Source of the DNA: an uncultured Oscillospiraceae bacterium
GTDB taxonomy: Bacteria; Bacillota; Clostridia; Oscillospirales; Ruminococcaceae
Assembly (NCBI GenBank): GCA_900546885.1
Contig: UREN01000087.1
Coordinates: forward strand, 1 to 7,334
Direction of reading: 5' to 3'
DNA length: 7,334 nt
Shown here: in pieces, positions 6,002 through 7,334 of the stretch
Layout: every line of letters starts with the position of its first letter
How positions within the stretch are numbered: the first letter of the stretch is position 1
The notes under the pieces: generated by a model
The model's input: only the letters and a program-made list of their open reading frames with translations
Database searches by the model: none
Told to the model about the DNA's origin: nothing
Program-made: the position numbers and the translations under genes

Positions 6002-6439
6002 ATGAAAGTTCAAGACAAAAACACCTTTGATGAACAGAATGTTTTCGGCCAGGGAAGCGCCAACACCGCGTTTGCGCAATACTTTATCGGGAATTCTTAT
6101 CTGAACCCTCTCACCAAGCCGGGCGAAAGCGTTGTGGGCCTGGCAAACGTCACCTTTGAGCCGGGCTGCCGCAACAACTGGCATATCCATCATGCCAAAA
6201 CGGGCGGCGGGCAAATTCTTATTTGCACCGCAGGCGAGGGCTGGTATCAGGAGGAAGGCAAGGAAGCCGTAAGCCTTACGCCCGGCACGGTCATTGTGAT
6301 TCCGCCGCAGGTCAAGCACTGGCACGGCGCCAAGGCCGACAGCTGGTTCAGCCACATTGCCGTGGAAGTTCCCGGCGAAGAGACCAGCAACGAGTGGCTG
6401 GAGCCGGTAGATGACGAAAGCTATTCCAAACTGCAGTAA
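6002..6439 (+). CDS. Single-domain cupin protein
   Basis: This 145-residue cytoplasmic protein folds as a small beta barrel. Cupin motif 1 is seen at about residues 55-80 (PGCRNNWHIHHAKTGGGQILICTAGEG), with metal ligands H61 and H63; the usual glutamate position is Q71. Motif 2 is PGTVIVIPPQVKHWHGA (94-110), supplying H106. This pattern matches the cupin subgroup commonly encoded next to carboxymuconolactone decarboxylase-like genes, where it is often annotated only as cupin domain protein. The ATG at 6002 has AAGGAGG seven bases upstream. It lies between MerR and CMD genes in one operon. A metal-dependent isomerase, decarboxylase or binding role towards a small substrate is possible; the specific reaction is unknown. 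The E-to-Q replacement may alter metal choice. Confidence 0.92.
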   Translation: MKVQDKNTFDEQNVFGQGSANTAFAQYFIGNSYLNPLTKPGESVVGLANVTFEPGCRNNWHIHHAKTGGGQILICTAGEGWYQEEGKEAVSLTPGTVIVIPPQVKHWHGAKADSWFSHIAVEVPGEETSNEWLEPVDDESYSKLQ

Positions 6440-6445
6440 AAGGGC

Positions 6446-6476
6446 CGGGCGCACGTTCCAAAGGAAGGTGCGCCCG
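6446..6476 (+). other. Intergenic hairpin between cupin and CMD genes
   Basis: CGGGCGCAC (6446-6454) pairs with GTGCGCCCG (6468-6476). After a G-G mismatch, TTCC (6456-6459) pairs with GGAA (6463-6466) around an AAA loop. It begins seven bases after the cupin stop. No T-run follows; the sequence continues GCATGTGTGTGC. It is therefore unlikely to be a full intrinsic terminator. It may protect the upstream mRNA's 3' end or set the cupin:CMD expression ratio. No good promoter is seen between it and 6552. Confidence 0.65.
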
Positions 6477-6551
6477 CATGTGTGTGCATATAAAAAAGCA
6501 CCCTGTTTGTAATTTGCAGCACCAGGCTGCCGCCGAAAGGAGTTTTGCCTT

Positions 6552-7244
6552 ATGATGAAGAACTATCGGGAAACAGACCCGGAATTTATGGAGCGCTTTG
6601 AGCACTTTGCCTTTGACGAGGCCGTAAACGAGCCCGGGCAAGGGCTGGAGCCCATCACCCGCCATATGGCCATTCTGGCCACGCTGCTTGGCTGCCAGGG
6701 AATAGACGCCTTCCGGGAAGAGCTGCCCTGCGCCCTGGACGCCGGCGTTACCCCCGTTATGGTCAAAGAGATTGTTTACCAGGCCGTAGATTATTTGGGC
6801 ATTGGCCGGGTGCTTCCCTTTTTGAAAGCCACAAACGAAATTTTGACACAGCGCGGCGTCACTTTACCGCTGGCGGGCCAGGCCACCACCACCATGGAGA
6901 ACCGGCTGGAAAAAGGCGCCCAAACCCAGGCAGATATCTTTGGCCCACACATGCTGGAGGCCTGGAAAAGCGGCCATATCAACCGCTGGCTGGCGGCCAA
7001 CTGTTTTGGCGATTACTATACCCGCACCGGCCTTACCCTGGCCCAGCGCGAGATGATTACCTTCTGTTTTTTGGCGGCACAGGGCGGCTGCGAGCCCCAG
7101 CTGATTGGCCACGCAAAGGGCAACATGAACCTGGGCAACGGCAAGGCGTTTCTCATTCGGGTGGTGTCCCAGTGCCTGCCCTACATCGGCTACCCCCGCA
7201 GCCTGAATGCCATAACCTGTGTAAACAAGGCGGCAGAGGAATAA
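6552..7244 (+). CDS. Two-domain carboxymuconolactone decarboxylase family protein
   Basis: This 230-residue cytoplasmic, all-alpha protein has two carboxymuconolactone decarboxylase (CMD) repeats. The first covers about residues 30-100, with PITRHMAILATLLGCQGIDAFREELPCALDAGVTPVMVKEIVYQAVDYLGIGR. The second covers about 155-225, with GLTLAQREMITFCFLAAQGGCEPQLIGHAKG and VVSQCLPYIGYPRSLNAI. The GGCEPQL-x2-H block (E181, H187) is the conserved active-site region of the family. The redox CxxC of AhpD is absent, so peroxidase-type thiol chemistry is unlikely. The ATG at 6552 follows AAAGGAG by nine bases; a second ATG at 6555 is also possible. Pairs of cupin and double-CMD genes are common in anaerobes, often annotated as lactone decarboxylase, but true aromatic degradation is unproven. 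The dispersed repeat copy B lies 3' of the stop. Confidence 0.92.
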   Translation: MMKNYRETDPEFMERFEHFAFDEAVNEPGQGLEPITRHMAILATLLGCQGIDAFREELPCALDAGVTPVMVKEIVYQAVDYLGIGRVLPFLKATNEILTQRGVTLPLAGQATTTMENRLEKGAQTQADIFGPHMLEAWKSGHINRWLAANCFGDYYTRTGLTLAQREMITFCFLAAQGGCEPQLIGHAKGNMNLGNGKAFLIRVVSQCLPYIGYPRSLNAITCVNKAAEE

Positions 7245-7257
7245 ACAAAGGTTGCCG

Positions 7258-7320
7258 TTAGGCGTGTTGACGTAAGAAAACATTGCCTCTGAAACAGAAA
7301 TTCGGGCGCATAGCATCGTC
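7258..7320 (+). repeat. Dispersed repeat, copy B (core 7277-7310)
   Basis: The core 7277-7310 is the reverse complement of 2521-2554 with one mismatch (position 7303). The plus strand centre reads TTGCCTCTGAAACAGAAA. Complementary arms TTGACG (7267-7272) and CGTCAA (7317-7322) enclose the core. These arms differ in sequence from those around copy A. It begins about 14-33 bases after the CMD stop codon, in the same sense as that gene. No T-run follows before the window ends, so I cannot call it a terminator. More of the element may lie beyond 7334. Confidence 0.85.
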
Positions 7321-7334
7321 AAGGACATTTGCAG

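Noticed and set aside
5327..6454. A 375-codon minus-strand frame opposite LysR, MerR and cupin
   Set aside because: It overlaps three well-supported genes and their promoter. It has no RBS or recognisable domain.
7257..7263. GTTAGGC near copy B, resembling the R' core of an integron attC site
   Set aside because: No partner RYYYAAC core is correctly placed, no integrase is present, and the same position in copy A does not keep the motif.
6864..7328. Minus-strand frame whose start shares a short peptide (ISVSEAMF) with a plus-strand frame near 2530
   Set aside because: The shared peptide is simply a translation of the dispersed DNA repeat in one frame. The rest is antisense to the CMD gene.

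Overview
The window looks like chromosomal DNA from a moderately GC-rich anaerobic Firmicute, most likely a gut Clostridia/Oscillospirales relative. That placement is an inference from strong GGAGG-type ribosome binding sites, the gene families present (DUF3737, DUF4405, cyclophilin-like lipoprotein, MerR/cupin/carboxymuconolactone decarboxylase) and the base composition. There is no rRNA, tRNA, CRISPR array, transposase or phage gene.

Layout. Positions 1-84 hold the rho-independent terminator of a plus-strand gene lying to the left. Positions 202-4357 carry five minus-strand genes, transcribed right to left: a DUF4405 membrane protein (possible b-type haem protein), a DUF3737 beta-helix protein, a cyclophilin-like lipoprotein, a flavoprotein with an iron-sulfur-type cysteine motif, and an aldo/keto reductase. 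The last three are tightly packed. The first two are set apart by spacers of about 200 and 225 bp that contain strong secondary structure. A 254-bp divergent promoter region (4358-4611) separates this block from the plus-strand genes: a LysR-type regulator, a small MerR-type regulator, a cupin, and a two-domain carboxymuconolactone decarboxylase (CMD) family protein.

How it may work together (inference): the set reads as a two-regulator redox module. An NAD(P)H-dependent reductase (AKR), a flavoprotein, a membrane protein rich in histidines and a surface lipoprotein could move electrons. The cupin and CMD-like protein could act on a small, possibly aromatic or quinone-like, compound sensed by the LysR and/or MerR protein. 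The substrate cannot be read from the sequence.

The most unusual feature is a 34-bp sequence present twice (2521-2554 and 7277-7310, 33/34 identical, opposite strands). Each copy lies just 3' of a gene and in the same orientation relative to that gene. Homology extends on both sides with only transition differences plus one single-base indel, and each copy is enclosed by its own, different pair of complementary arms. This suggests a dispersed structured element, or an inverted-repeat pair around a 4.8-kb segment.
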